64,000 bases of DNA. It comes from Idiomarina sp. X4. Lineage in GTDB: Bacteria; Pseudomonadota; Gammaproteobacteria; Enterobacterales; Alteromonadaceae. The translations under genes and the position numbers were made by a program. Position 1 is the stretch's first letter. The number at the start of each line of letters is the position of its first letter. A model generated the notes under the pieces. It was given only the letters and a program-made list of their open reading frames with translations, was not told the origin of the DNA and did no database searches. The stretch is taken from contig NZ_CP025000.1 in NCBI RefSeq assembly GCF_002808045.1, forward strand, positions 1-64,000. The letters are read 5' to 3'. Shown here one piece after another: positions 53,039 to 63,057 of the stretch.

Positions 53039-54682
53039 ATGGATAAAACTCTGGAGCTCAATAACAAGCGTGTGCTACTGATTGATGATCAGAAGCCCTT
53101 TCAAGTCATGCTTAAAGGCTCACTGCTCAATTTGGGTGCAAAAGAGGTCCAGGTCAAAAGTACAGGGGAAGCGGGTATTGCCGCTTACGTAAAGAACCCA
53201 CACGACATTCTGTTAGTCGATTACAACCTTGGCTCGGGTAAAAATGGCCGTCAGGTGTTAGAAGAGTTGCAAGTGCGTGGGCTGATGAAGCCACATACTC
53301 TGTTCTTTATCATTACCGGTGACAATTCAAGGCCTATGGTGCTGAGCGCCCTTGAGCTTCAGCCCGATGACTATTTGATGAAACCATTCTCACACCGGGT
53401 TCTGCGTTCCCGTCTTACTCGTGCTTATAAGCGTCGCATGTGGTTAAAAGACGTCTTTCAGGCACTCACCTCTCATAATTACGAAGACTGTATTAAAGCC
53501 TGCGAAAAGCACATTGCGACGAACAGCCGCTACAGTAACTACTGCCGCAAACTGCAAATAGAGCTCTACAATAAAACCGGTCAGCTACGCGAAGCAGAAA
53601 AGGCAATAAAAGAGCTGTTGGAAGATAACTCTCACAGTTGGGTGTTTTTAAAACTTGCTGAAACTCGGTTGCTACAGAATTCGCCGGAAGAGGCACTGAA
53701 TATTATTAACCATATTCTTAAACGGATGCCTCACGCGATAGAAGCACAGGATTTAAAAACCGAATGTTATTTACAGCAACAACAGCTTGAGGAAGCACTT
53801 AACAGTGCTCGCGATGCCATTACTATGGCGCCATTTTCAATCGACAGACAAACCCGACTGGCCCACATTGCTCGCGATAACGGCGACTTTGACTTAGCCA
53901 AACAGGCCATGAATAACGTGTTACAAATAGCGCGCAAATCGGTGTTTCGTAATGCTGAGCATTTATGTAACTACCTACGTAGTATTCTCGATGCGGCCGA
54001 AAACAGCGACACACCGCAACAAATCAGCAAGTATCAGACTGAGGCTACGATGGAGCTTCAGCGCGCGCGTTATGATGAACATTTACTGCACGCCGACATT
54101 TCCTTTGAAGACTTGGAAGCGATTCTCCTTTCCCGTATTGATTCCTTCAACGGGCGTTTGCGCGAGGCACAGCACCGCTTAAATGAAGTGGTCGGCGAGG
54201 ATTTGGCTAACAACCGTGAGATTGATCGGAATTTGCTACCCGACGTTATTGCTGTATTACTTGACGTTGGCGAATACGAAAAAGCCAATATGCTAGCCGG
54301 CCAACAAGCAGAAAGAGTAAAACTCGACAGTTATACGCTGAAAATTCTCAAATCTCGCATGGCGGCGGCTCAAAAACAGCAAGACGAATTCTTCAAAATT
54401 CATCGGCAAGGTGCTGAAGCGTATCAAGCCGGTATTTATCAACAAGCGCTGAACGACTTTCGCCAGTCGATGGAGCTGGCACCACTCAATAGCGGTGCTG
54501 CGCTGAACTTTATTCAGGCCGCGGTTCGCTTTACGGAAGAAAACCCCAGTGCCAATAAAGCCACTCTGAAGAAAGAATGTGAGCACTGCTTTAAAGTTCT
54601 TGAAGGGTTGCAGCTCTCCGGCAGTCATACACAACGTTACGAACAGTTGCTTGAAGAAACCGAAGAGCTGGGTCTGCGCTAA
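53039..54682 (+). CDS. Response regulator with TPR-repeat output region
   Basis: This 547-residue cytosolic protein has an N-terminal receiver domain with Asp16, Asp17 and phospho-acceptor Asp61 (LLVDYNLG), Thr93 and Lys115 (LMKPF). No DNA-binding or enzymatic domain follows. Residues from about 135 to the end form a helical array of TPR-like repeats (for example AEKAIKELLEDNSHSWVFLKLAETRLL and AYQAGIYQQALNDFRQSMELAPLNSGAALNF). The output is therefore probably protein-protein interaction. No histidine kinase gene is adjacent. It converges with the pirin gene, overlapping its stop by four bases. Confidence 0.88.
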   Translation: MDKTLELNNKRVLLIDDQKPFQVMLKGSLLNLGAKEVQVKSTGEAGIAAYVKNPHDILLVDYNLGSGKNGRQVLEELQVRGLMKPHTLFFIITGDNSRPMVLSALELQPDDYLMKPFSHRVLRSRLTRAYKRRMWLKDVFQALTSHNYEDCIKACEKHIATNSRYSNYCRKLQIELYNKTGQLREAEKAIKELLEDNSHSWVFLKLAETRLLQNSPEEALNIINHILKRMPHAIEAQDLKTECYLQQQQLEEALNSARDAITMAPFSIDRQTRLAHIARDNGDFDLAKQAMNNVLQIARKSVFRNAEHLCNYLRSILDAAENSDTPQQISKYQTEATMELQRARYDEHLLHADISFEDLEAILLSRIDSFNGRLREAQHRLNEVVGEDLANNREIDRNLLPDVIAVLLDVGEYEKANMLAGQQAERVKLDSYTLKILKSRMAAAQKQQDEFFKIHRQGAEAYQAGIYQQALNDFRQSMELAPLNSGAALNFIQAAVRFTEENPSANKATLKKECEHCFKVLEGLQLSGSHTQRYEQLLEETEELGLR

Positions 54683-55509
54683 AGCTTCTGATTAGCTGCA
54701 AACGTTCCGCTTTGATAGTCTTTTATTGCGGTGTCCAACTCGTCAGACGTATTCATAACAAATGGACCGTACTGTGCAATAGGCTCGTTAATAGGTTTTG
54801 CAGCCAGCACAATAAGCCCGGCTCCCGAACCACTTTTAAGAGCCAAATCGGTGGTGCTGTCAAGTTGCAATAGCTCACCACGAGACACGGCTTCGCCATT
54901 TAATTCCAGCTCACCTTCGTAAACATAGGCCAAGCGCTTTTCCTGCTGCTGGGACTTTAATTCAAATTCGCCATGCAACTTTACATCGGCCATGAAAAAG
55001 TCGCGTCCGGGTAAAGATACCGGTCCCACTTCCTGGACATAGTTGCCTGCAATTAAGCGCAGTGTTGTACCACCAGTTTGCACTTCCGGAATTTTTGCTG
55101 ACGGAAAGTCAAACCACTCAGGGTCACTCATTTTCTCTGCCGAAGGCAAGTTAACCCACAACTGAAAGCCCCACATAAGGCCTTCGACCTGTTTTGGCAT
55201 TTCCGCGTGAATAATACCTTTAGCCGCCTTCATCCATTGCACACCGCCGGCTTCAACTTCTCCTGAGTTACCCACCGAGTCTTTGTGCTCCATAGTGCCT
55301 GCCAACATGTAGGTTAGCGTACAAAAACCCCGATGCGGATGCGGCGGAAAGCCCGCAATGTAATCGTCTGGGTTGTCTGACCGAAACTCATCCAGCATCA
55401 GAAACGGATCCTGATGCCTCAAACCCGGCTGATTAATGACCCGGGTCAATTTAACGCCAGCACCATCTTGCGCTGGCATACCAAGATGTCTGCTTTTAAT
55501 GACACTCAC
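54679..55509 (-). CDS. Pirin family protein (YhhW-like)
   Basis: This 276-residue bicupin has the pirin signature HPHRGFCTLTYMLAG with metal-binding histidines, DSVGNSGEVEAGGVQWMKAAKGIIHAEMP and the C-terminal cupin VYEGELELNG. Bacterial pirins such as YhhW can act as quercetin dioxygenases, and others bind enzymes or sense redox. It is translationally coupled to the upstream glutathionyl-hydroquinone reductase (ATGA overlap), which fits a role in phenolic or quinone stress. Confidence 0.92.
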   Translation of the reverse strand: MSVIKSRHLGMPAQDGAGVKLTRVINQPGLRHQDPFLMLDEFRSDNPDDYIAGFPPHPHRGFCTLTYMLAGTMEHKDSVGNSGEVEAGGVQWMKAAKGIIHAEMPKQVEGLMWGFQLWVNLPSAEKMSDPEWFDFPSAKIPEVQTGGTTLRLIAGNYVQEVGPVSLPGRDFFMADVKLHGEFELKSQQQEKRLAYVYEGELELNGEAVSRGELLQLDSTTDLALKSGSGAGLIVLAAKPINEPIAQYGPFVMNTSDELDTAIKDYQSGTFAANQKL

Positions 55510-56456
55510 TTTATTGCCTCCCGATTATGTGGCTGTTCAAAGTCGATATCGGGTCCCTTCGGCACCACTTGCGTCGGGTTGATGGTTTTATGGCTGGCAT
55601 AGTAATGCGTTTTAATATGGTCCATGACCACCGTCTCTTTAACGCCCGGATACTGATAAAGTTCTCGCAGGTAATTCCACATTGCCGGGTAATCAACAAT
55701 ACGTTTTTTGTTGGTTTTAAAATGTCCAAAATACACCGCGTCAAAGCGTACTAACGTGGTAAACAATCGCCAGTCGGCTTCGGTAATTTGATTGCCGGCT
55801 AAATAGCGTTGTTTCGATAAGATACTTTCTACACGATCGAGCGCCGTGAAAAGCTCATCGAACGCTTCTTCATACGCATCCTGCGTGGTTGCGAAGCCGC
55901 TTTTATACACGCCATTATTGATACTGTGATATACCCACTCATTGACGCTATCAATGTCGCTGCGTAACTGCTGTGGGTAAAAATCTTCCGTATTGCCCGT
56001 TAATTCATTAAAGCTCGAGTTAAAGATACGAATAATTTCCGCAGACTCGTTATTCACAATGGTCTGCGTCTTTTTATCCCATAACACCGGCACCGTGACA
56101 CGGCCGCTGTAGTTACTATCAGCTTTAAGATAAAGTTGGTACATAAAGTCGAGGTCATACAAAGGCTCGTTCAGCGGAGAGCCGCCAAATTCCCAGCCAT
56201 TTTCCACCATCAATGGCTTAACGACGGACACATCAATATGCGATTCCAGGCCTTTTAGTTTTCTGAAAATGAGCGCTCGGTGCGCCCACGGACAGGCATA
56301 AGACACGTACAGGTGATAGCGACCTGACTCAGGCTCAAACTCGCCGCCCTTTTCTATGGTTGAACGAAACTGTGATTCACTGCGAACAAAACGACCACCG
56401 TGCTTTTTGGTGTCGTACCACTTATCGTGCCACTGGCCATCAACTAATAAACCCAT
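55506..56456 (-). CDS. Glutathionyl-hydroquinone reductase (YqjG/ECM4 type)
   Basis: This enzyme reduces glutathionyl-hydroquinones to hydroquinones using glutathione (Xi-class GST). The 316-residue protein has the catalytic Cys55 in YVSYACPWAHRA and the family segments MVENGWEFGGSPLNEPLYD and RYLAGNQITEADWRLFTTLVRFDAVY. The ATG at 56456 is chosen, with AAAGGAG six bases upstream; an upstream in-frame codon would add seven residues. It pairs with the pirin gene. Confidence 0.94.
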   Translation of the reverse strand: MGLLVDGQWHDKWYDTKKHGGRFVRSESQFRSTIEKGGEFEPESGRYHLYVSYACPWAHRALIFRKLKGLESHIDVSVVKPLMVENGWEFGGSPLNEPLYDLDFMYQLYLKADSNYSGRVTVPVLWDKKTQTIVNNESAEIIRIFNSSFNELTGNTEDFYPQQLRSDIDSVNEWVYHSINNGVYKSGFATTQDAYEEAFDELFTALDRVESILSKQRYLAGNQITEADWRLFTTLVRFDAVYFGHFKTNKKRIVDYPAMWNYLRELYQYPGVKETVVMDHIKTHYYASHKTINPTQVVPKGPDIDFEQPHNREAIK

Positions 56457-56542
56457 AATAAACTCCTTTAAAAGCATTACGCTAATAATAGAAGTTATTA
56501 CGGGAAAAGAAGAGTTTAGATTATCGGCGCTAAGATTCTAAA

Positions 56543-57688
56543 TTATAGAAAGGACTCAACAACATCCGCCGCCTTTTCACTCGCGGTGACCTTAAGCTGC
56601 TGATGTATTTGAGTAAACTGCTCTAACAACTCGTGATTATCGGACTCAATAAGGCTTGATAGTTCTTTTTCAATATTGTCTTCTGACGCTTCAGCCTGAG
56701 CCAGCTCAGGAACAATTTCGCGCCCCGCTAATAGGTTAGGCAACGAGAAGAAAGGAGCATGAAAAAGTCGCTTAATAATTTGGTAACTTAGCCAGTGAAA
56801 GCGATATGCGACAACCATTGGGCGCTTTATTAGCAACGCTTCCAGGGCGACCGTGCCCGAGGTTAACAGTAAATAATCAGATGCAGCCATGGTCAGACGA
56901 CTATGGCCAATTGGCGTATCTATTGCGAGTTCCGGAGCGTGTTGCTTGACCAGATCACTAAACTGCTCTGCCCGCCGCTCGCTTATCATCGGTGCAACAA
57001 ACTTAAGCTCGGGGTATGTTGAGGCTAGACGTTTAGCCACGCTTAAAAACACCGGAGCCATGCGCTCAATTTCGCCGGAACGGCTACCCGGTAAAATGGC
57101 TAAATACTTTCCTTCGGAGTCTATACCCAGTGCTTTCCGTGCGTCTGTTTGGTTCCATCTAAGCGGTATGTCATCGGCTAAGGGGTGACCAACAAAGGTA
57201 GCCTGAAGCTGGTGCTTGTCGTAGAAGTCCTTCTCAAATGGCAGCAAGCAAAGCACATGATTAACCGACTGCTTAATGCCTTTTATACGGTTTTCCCGCC
57301 ACGCCCAGACCGACGGACTCACATAATGTATGGTCGGAATGCCAGCCTTTTTTAAGCGTTTTTCAACGGTTAAATTAAAGTCTGGTGCGTCTATTCCTAT
57401 CATCACATCGGGCTTTTGTTCGGTAAGGTACTGAACCAGTTGTTTCCTGTGTTTTAGCAGTTTAGGAAGCTGTTTGAATACTTCGGCAATGCCCATAACG
57501 GCAAGGTCATCCATCGGGAAAAACGACTTGAGGCCTTGTTCCTGCATTAACGGGCCGCCCACACCGACAAACTCGATATTGGTGTGTCGCTGCTTTAACG
57601 CTTTGATAAGACCTGAACCAAGTAAGTCGCCGGAATGTTCACCGGCAACTAGCGCTATTTTCAAAGGGCGTGCAGTGCTATCTTTCAT
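56543..57688 (-). CDS. lpxB: Lipid-A-disaccharide synthase LpxB
   Basis: LpxB joins UDP-diacylglucosamine and lipid X into the lipid A disaccharide. The 381-residue glycosyltransferase has ALVAGEHSGDLLGSGLIKALK at the N-terminus, the YVSPSVWAWRENRI segment, LPFEKDFYDKH and ILPGSRSGEIERM. It is the last gene of the minus-strand outer-membrane operon, 39 bases after lpxA. Confidence 0.97.
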   Translation of the reverse strand: MKDSTARPLKIALVAGEHSGDLLGSGLIKALKQRHTNIEFVGVGGPLMQEQGLKSFFPMDDLAVMGIAEVFKQLPKLLKHRKQLVQYLTEQKPDVMIGIDAPDFNLTVEKRLKKAGIPTIHYVSPSVWAWRENRIKGIKQSVNHVLCLLPFEKDFYDKHQLQATFVGHPLADDIPLRWNQTDARKALGIDSEGKYLAILPGSRSGEIERMAPVFLSVAKRLASTYPELKFVAPMISERRAEQFSDLVKQHAPELAIDTPIGHSRLTMAASDYLLLTSGTVALEALLIKRPMVVAYRFHWLSYQIIKRLFHAPFFSLPNLLAGREIVPELAQAEASEDNIEKELSSLIESDNHELLEQFTQIHQQLKVTASEKAADVVESFL

Positions 57689-57727
57689 AGTAAGATCGCT
57701 AATTACCGGTGAACAAGCTCGGCTAAA

Positions 57728-58495
57728 TCAGCCGCGAATAATGCCACGGCTGCTATGGCGAACAAAGTCAGTAAAGCCATCCAAAGCAGGTTCATTTAAG
57801 GCTTCAATATGCTCTAGCGCTTCTTCGGTCGTGTGTCCCGCGCGATAAAGAAGCTTATAAGCTCGGCGGATATTTTGGATTTGCTCTGGCGTATAGCCGC
57901 GACGTTTCAGTCCTTCTGCATTTATTGTACGGGGACGTGCATTATGTCCCTGCGCCATCACAAACGGAGGAATGTCTTGTACAACAATGGAGTTCACTGC
58001 TGCAAAGGCATGGGAACCAATATGACAAAACTGATGAACGCCTGTCATACCACCAAGAATAACCCAGTCACCAATATGCACATGTCCAGCTAAACTCACT
58101 TGGTTAGCAAAAATATTGTTATCGCCAATCATGCAATCGTGTGCCACATGCACATAGGCCATGAACAAATTATTGTCACCAATTTTAGTGACGCTGTTAT
58201 CCTGAATCGTCCCACGGTGAATGGTGACCGATTCACGAATAACGTTATTATCGCCAATCACCAGTTCAGTGGGTTCACCGGCGTACTTTTTATCCTGACA
58301 GTCCTCTCCCACCGAGGCGAATTGGTAAATCGTATTACTCTGCCCGATAGTGGTTGGTCCCTTCAGAACAACATGAGAGCGAATGTCACAGTTATCACCA
58401 ATAACAACGTCCGGCCCGATAACCGTCCATGGACCAACACTGACGTTCTCGCCAATACGTGCTTTAGGATCGATAATTGCTGTTTCGTGAATCAC
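57728..58495 (-). CDS. lpxA: Acyl-ACP--UDP-N-acetylglucosamine O-acyltransferase LpxA
   Basis: LpxA adds the first acyl chain in lipid A synthesis. The 255-residue protein is a left-handed beta helix of hexapeptide repeats (IGENVSVGPWTVIGPDVVIGD...), with the catalytic histidine in AHDCMIGDNNIFANQVSLAGHV and a helical C-terminus. Its start overlaps the fabZ stop by one base. Confidence 0.97.
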   Translation of the reverse strand: MIHETAIIDPKARIGENVSVGPWTVIGPDVVIGDNCDIRSHVVLKGPTTIGQSNTIYQFASVGEDCQDKKYAGEPTELVIGDNNVIRESVTIHRGTIQDNSVTKIGDNNLFMAYVHVAHDCMIGDNNIFANQVSLAGHVHIGDWVILGGMTGVHQFCHIGSHAFAAVNSIVVQDIPPFVMAQGHNARPRTINAEGLKRRGYTPEQIQNIRRAYKLLYRAGHTTEEALEHIEALNEPALDGFTDFVRHSSRGIIRG

Positions 58496-58959
58496 TACAC
58501 TTCTCTTCTTGCACAGATAATGTCAGCCGTACACGCGACCTCACCATCGACTTCGGCACGACCACTAAATTTCCAGATACCGCGACGCTCTTTCTCAAAC
58601 GTCACATAAAAGTCGATTGTATCGCCAGGCACAACCTGGCGTTTGAAACGTGCGTTATCGATACCCGCGAACAAATACAAGTCGTTCGCGTTTTTCTTAC
58701 TTTCGGTAATTTTAAAACCCAATAGACCACAGGCTTGCGCTATTGCTTCCAATAACAGAACCCCCGGGAAAATAGGTTTTTCCGGGAAATGTCCATTAAA
58801 CATAGGTTCGTTAAAGCTCACGTTCTTTATGGCGTGCAACGAGTCCTTTGAATTTGTCTCAATAACTCTGTCAATGAGCAAAAATGGATAGCGATGCGGG
58901 AGTAACTCAAGCACCCCCTGAATATCAAATCCTGAGTCCTTTATTTTCAAACCATTCAC
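58495..58959 (-). CDS. fabZ: 3-hydroxyacyl-[ACP] dehydratase FabZ
   Basis: FabZ dehydrates 3-hydroxyacyl-ACP in fatty acid synthesis and shares its substrate with LpxA and LpxD. The 154-residue hot-dog protein has [15 protein letters not shown] and the catalytic [20 protein letters not shown] with His and Glu. It lies between lpxD and lpxA, the usual order. Confidence 0.98.
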   Translation of the reverse strand: MNGLKIKDSGFDIQGVLELLPHRYPFLLIDRVIETNSKDSLHAIKNVSFNEPMFNGHFPEKPIFPGVLLLEAIAQACGLLGFKITESKKNANDLYLFAGIDNARFKRQVVPGDTIDFYVTFEKERRGIWKFSGRAEVDGEVACTADIICARREV

Positions 58960-58967
58960 CTTGAAAG

Positions 58968-59984
58968 TTAATCTGCTTTTTTCTCAAGCTCTTTAACACG
59001 CTTGAATAAGTCATCCAGCTGCCTAAAGCGCGCACCGTTGCGTCGCCACTCACGATGGCTGGCCGCCGGTATACCCGATGCATAAACACCAGGCTCGGTT
59101 ATTTCTTTTATCACCATGGCGAAGCCCATAATTTGGACGTCGTCACAAATACTGATGTGTCCGTTAATCGCTGATGCGCCGCCAATCATGCAGCGTTTAC
59201 CGATATGGCAGCTCCCTGCTAATACCGTACAACCGGCAATCGCGGTGTCTTCATCAATAAAGACATTATGAGCGATTTGGCATTGGTTATCGATAATGCA
59301 GCCAGAGCTTATGACGGTGTCGTCTAACGCTCCGCGATCGATGGTGGTACTTGCACCAATATCCACGTTGTCTTTGATAACGACTCGACCTAACTGAGGT
59401 ATTTTAACCCATTTACCGTCTTCTGGCGCCCAGCCAAAACCATCAGCTCCGACAATCGCTCCGGAATGGAACAGGCAGTTATTACCAATAACGCACTGAT
59501 GATAAATTTTAACCCCTGACCATAAGGTACAGTCGGAACCAATTGTTGTTCCACGCCCTACATAACAGTGTGGCCCAATACTGGTGTTATCACCAATATG
59601 AACGCCTTCTTCAATTACTGCATACTCACCAATACTGACATTTTTACCAATGTGCGCCGACTCGGCGATCACTGCCGTTTTTGCGATTCCCTCTGCCGGT
59701 TTTGGTGTGGTATCGAGTAATTGAGCTATGTGAGCAAATGCGGCATACGGATTATTAACGATAATCGCGTTATCCACTGTATCGCTGTCATCCTTTGGGC
59801 TAACTAATACTGCCCCGGCCTGGGTTGTTTCTAACTGTTTTTTATAGCGACTGTTTGCCAAAAATGCGATGGCATCAGAGCTCGCTGATTGCAAGGTTGC
59901 CACGCGCAAAATGGGGAGCTGCGAGTTCCCTCGCACCTCCCCACCCACATGGTCAGCCAACTGCTGCAATGTGTATTCAGACAT
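58968..59984 (-). CDS. lpxD: UDP-3-O-(3-hydroxymyristoyl)glucosamine N-acyltransferase LpxD
   Basis: LpxD adds the N-linked hydroxyacyl chain in lipid A synthesis. The 338-residue protein has an N-terminal uridine-binding domain ([18 protein letters not shown]), hexapeptide repeats and the catalytic histidine in [19 protein letters not shown] use ATG 59984 with AGGAA upstream, directly after the skp stop; the frame is open ten codons further into skp. Confidence 0.96.
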   Translation of the reverse strand: MSEYTLQQLADHVGGEVRGNSQLPILRVATLQSASSDAIAFLANSRYKKQLETTQAGAVLVSPKDDSDTVDNAIIVNNPYAAFAHIAQLLDTTPKPAEGIAKTAVIAESAHIGKNVSIGEYAVIEEGVHIGDNTSIGPHCYVGRGTTIGSDCTLWSGVKIYHQCVIGNNCLFHSGAIVGADGFGWAPEDGKWVKIPQLGRVVIKDNVDIGASTTIDRGALDDTVISSGCIIDNQCQIAHNVFIDEDTAIAGCTVLAGSCHIGKRCMIGGASAINGHISICDDVQIMGFAMVIKEITEPGVYASGIPAASHREWRRNGARFRQLDDLFKRVKELEKKAD

Positions 59985-59985
59985 A

Positions 59986-60501
59986 TTAATTTCCTGAAGA
60001 CATTTTCTCGACAACTTCGTCTGACAAGTCGTTGTCGCTTTTCATGTACGCTACTGCGTTACTTTCTAAAACAATGTCATAGCCTTCTTCTTCGGCAACA
60101 TCTGTTATCACGCCCTGAACCTTAGCAAGTAGCTTATTACGCTCCTCGTTCTGGCGACGACGAGTATCTTCTTGCAAGGCTTTGCTTTTAAGCTGAGCTT
60201 GAGAGATTGTTTGCTCAAGTTCACGAGCCAGCTGAGTTTTTTCAGCTTCTGACATGATCGACGCGTCGCGCTCTTGCTTCTGACGAAGTTCTTGAACTTT
60301 TTGCTCTAGTTGACGCATTTCTTCAAAGCGATCCTGAAATTCGTTTTGCAGGCTTTCAGAAATTTGCTCGCGCTGTGGCAGCTGTTGAAAAACGTTCATC
60401 ATGTCAACAACACCAATTTTCTGCTGCGCCTGAGCGGCACCAGCAAACAATGCGGTTGAAATAGCGACAGCTGCTGCTGTTGATTTCATTAACTTTTTCA
60501 A
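59986..60501 (-). CDS. skp: Periplasmic chaperone Skp/OmpH
   Basis: Skp is a trimeric jellyfish-shaped chaperone that carries outer-membrane proteins to BamA. The 171-residue protein has a signal peptide ending FAGAAQAQ (about residue 26), a start of IGVVDMMNVFQQLPQREQISE, and long charged helices that form the tentacles. It lies between bamA and lpxD. Confidence 0.96.
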   Translation of the reverse strand: MKKLMKSTAAAVAISTALFAGAAQAQQKIGVVDMMNVFQQLPQREQISESLQNEFQDRFEEMRQLEQKVQELRQKQERDASIMSEAEKTQLARELEQTISQAQLKSKALQEDTRRRQNEERNKLLAKVQGVITDVAEEEGYDIVLESNAVAYMKSDNDLSDEVVEKMSSGN

Positions 60502-60538
60502 AATATTACTCCTTCAAATTGCTATTTTAGCTTTATTA

Positions 60539-63025
60539 TTAGAATGTCGTGCCAATATTAAATGAGAACACTTGGGTTTCATCGCCTTCTACTTCTTTAA
60601 GCGCTCGACCTAATGAGAAGGTTAACGGCCCCATTGGGGAGATCCACTGCACTGAAACACCAGCAGAAGCTCTAAAGTCTCCCGGTGAGCTATAATCGCT
60701 TAATTCGTAGCGACTGTTTGGACTCATCGGCAGATCCTTGTAGGTATCGTAATTGAATTCTGTATCCCAAACCATACCAAAGTCAACAAAGACGCTCGTT
60801 CTTACACTATTACGCATACCTTCGTCGATAAACGGTGTCGGTACAATCAGTTCCAAGCCACCAACGACTTTGGCATTACCCCCTACTGCGTATCGACTAA
60901 CGAAAACGCTTTGGTTTGTCGACGGTATTCCATCCGGACTACCATCAACTCCTGGAGGAGAGGTCATACTACCATCCAAACGAACGGCTCTCGGCCCCAC
61001 GGTATTCGATTCGAAGCCTCGCAAATCTCCTTGCCCAGCAACACGGAAGTTTTCCCAGAAAGGCAATAGAAACTCATTGCCACCATCGCTTTCTCCATAC
61101 CCGTTACCATAACCCAAGTTTAGGCGAGTTAAGAAGGTCCATTGCTGATCCCGGGTAATAGGGAAGTAATGGTTATATTCATAATTAAAACGGAAATATT
61201 GTACATCACTCAACGGTGTTGCAACTTCGACACCGAGACGTTGTGATGAACCACTAGTCGGAAAAGTACCTCGGTTAAGGGTTACTCGCGACCACCCCGC
61301 GTTCAGCTCATAAATATCGAAACCTACAGCTTCATCGGGTGCTTCAGGATTCAAAAATGGTTGAAAGAAATTACTGATTTGCTCATAGGAATCTGTATTG
61401 GCTGCAGCAACTTCTTGGTTTTTATAGCCGACCCCAAAATTAAGACGGTTAATTTCGTCGACTGGAAAGCTCAGCCCTGTCGATACGCCGTAAGTCTTTT
61501 GGTTATACTGAACTAAGTTCTCAGCACGGCCAGCATCAAATTCACTCATATACACTTGGCCAGAAAGACTCACACCATTAATGGTAAAGTACGGATCGGT
61601 GTAAGAAATATTGGCGTTTTTATTAAAACGACTAGTGCTGATATTAAAGCCAACCCGGTTACCGGTTCCTAAAAAGTTATTTTGTTGTATGCCAGCGTTC
61701 AACTGAAGACCTGAATAGTCACCATAGCCGATACCTGCATTAAATGAGCCAGACGGTTGCTCTTTAACTTTATAAGTAATATCAACTTCGTCTTCACTGC
61801 CTTCCACGCGCTCTGTTGATGTTTCAACCGTTTCGAAGAAACCTAAACGTTCCAGGCGAACTTTACCCTGCTCTACGTTACTGTCCGAAAGCCACGCCCC
61901 TTCCAACTGACGCATTTCGCGGCGCAACACGCGATCTTGAGTAGCGCTATTTCCTTCAAATTTAATGCGGCGCACATAAACGCGTTTGCCTGGGTTTATA
62001 GAAAACGTAATTTTTACCGTTTTATCTTCTTCATTATGTTCCGGAATGGCTCGTACCTCTGGATACGCATAGCCATAACGGCCATAAAAACGGCTTATCA
62101 TGTCTTCTATATAAGTGATTTGCGCGGCATTATAAAGTGTTCCCTCTTCAATCTGAGCGATACGCGTAATCATTTCCTCGTGACCTTTTAGATCACCAAT
62201 GACGTCCGTTTCACTGACATTGTATTTGTCACCTTCATTAACATTCAGAGTGATATACACGCCTTCGCGATTTGGGGTCATAGAAACCTGCACCGACTCA
62301 ACTCGGAAGCGCAAGTAGCCACGGTCTCGATAAAAGGATTCCAGTGTCTCCAGGTCGCCACTCAACTGCTGCTTCTGATAACGCTTTTCGCCGATAACAT
62401 TCCACCACGGCAAATCATCTTTTAACTCAAACGTGTCAAGAAGCTGAGCATCAGAAAACGCTTTGTTGCCGACAATATTAATCTGCGCAATTTCAGCCGC
62501 ATCGCCTTCTTCAAAGGTCATACGCAGTTCAACACGGTTTCGCGGTAAGTCAACGACCTGAACCTCTACTGACGCGTTGTATTTACCGACACTGTGATAA
62601 AAATCCTCAAGGCCCTTTTCGATACCTGCAATTGTCGTTCTGTCGAGCGGCTCCCCGACAACGATGTTGTTGTCAGTTAAGCTTTCTTGTAGCTGTTCAT
62701 CTTTAATATCGCTGTTACCGTCAAAGGTAATGTCGGAAATCGTTGGACGCTCACTAACGTTAAAAATAAGCGTATTATCATCCCGTCTTGCATCGATATA
62801 ATCGAAATGAGTCGATGAATAGAGAGAGCGAATGGCGCTGCGAATTTGCAGCTCGCTGACTTCGTCACCGACTCGCACAGGAATGTAAGTTAACGCAGCG
62901 CCCAAAGCGACACGTTGTAACCCTTTAACTTCGATATCTTCTACAACAAATTCTTCTTGTTGTGCATAAGCCGGAGCGACAGCGCTCGCTATCATTGCAC
63001 TTACTAACAGCTTTTTAAACGTCAT
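60539..63025 (-). CDS. bamA: Outer membrane assembly factor BamA
   Basis: BamA is the beta-barrel insertase of the outer membrane. The 828-residue protein has a signal peptide ending APAYAQ (about residue 22), five POTRA domains (each with a start like FVVEDIEVKGLQRV and RPTISDITFDGN) and a C-terminal 16-strand barrel with the GLRGFESNTVGPR-type segment (QGDLRGFESNTVGPR, loop 6 RGF) and terminal FNIGTTF with aromatic end. I use ATG 63025; the GTG two codons earlier is possible. It is followed by skp and preceded by rseP. Confidence 0.97.
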   Translation of the reverse strand: MTFKKLLVSAMIASAVAPAYAQQEEFVVEDIEVKGLQRVALGAALTYIPVRVGDEVSELQIRSAIRSLYSSTHFDYIDARRDDNTLIFNVSERPTISDITFDGNSDIKDEQLQESLTDNNIVVGEPLDRTTIAGIEKGLEDFYHSVGKYNASVEVQVVDLPRNRVELRMTFEEGDAAEIAQINIVGNKAFSDAQLLDTFELKDDLPWWNVIGEKRYQKQQLSGDLETLESFYRDRGYLRFRVESVQVSMTPNREGVYITLNVNEGDKYNVSETDVIGDLKGHEEMITRIAQIEEGTLYNAAQITYIEDMISRFYGRYGYAYPEVRAIPEHNEEDKTVKITFSINPGKRVYVRRIKFEGNSATQDRVLRREMRQLEGAWLSDSNVEQGKVRLERLGFFETVETSTERVEGSEDEVDITYKVKEQPSGSFNAGIGYGDYSGLQLNAGIQQNNFLGTGNRVGFNISTSRFNKNANISYTDPYFTINGVSLSGQVYMSEFDAGRAENLVQYNQKTYGVSTGLSFPVDEINRLNFGVGYKNQEVAAANTDSYEQISNFFQPFLNPEAPDEAVGFDIYELNAGWSRVTLNRGTFPTSGSSQRLGVEVATPLSDVQYFRFNYEYNHYFPITRDQQWTFLTRLNLGYGNGYGESDGGNEFLLPFWENFRVAGQGDLRGFESNTVGPRAVRLDGSMTSPPGVDGSPDGIPSTNQSVFVSRYAVGGNAKVVGGLELIVPTPFIDEGMRNSVRTSVFVDFGMVWDTEFNYDTYKDLPMSPNSRYELSDYSSPGDFRASAGVSVQWISPMGPLTFSLGRALKEVEGDETQVFSFNIGTTF

Positions 63026-63057
63026 TATCACTAGCTACTTATTGTTTATTTCGTGAT

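Noticed and set aside
59889..60125. Open frame on the plus strand across the lpxD/skp junction
   Set aside because: It overlaps two well-supported genes antisense and has a composition typical of a reverse-strand shadow.
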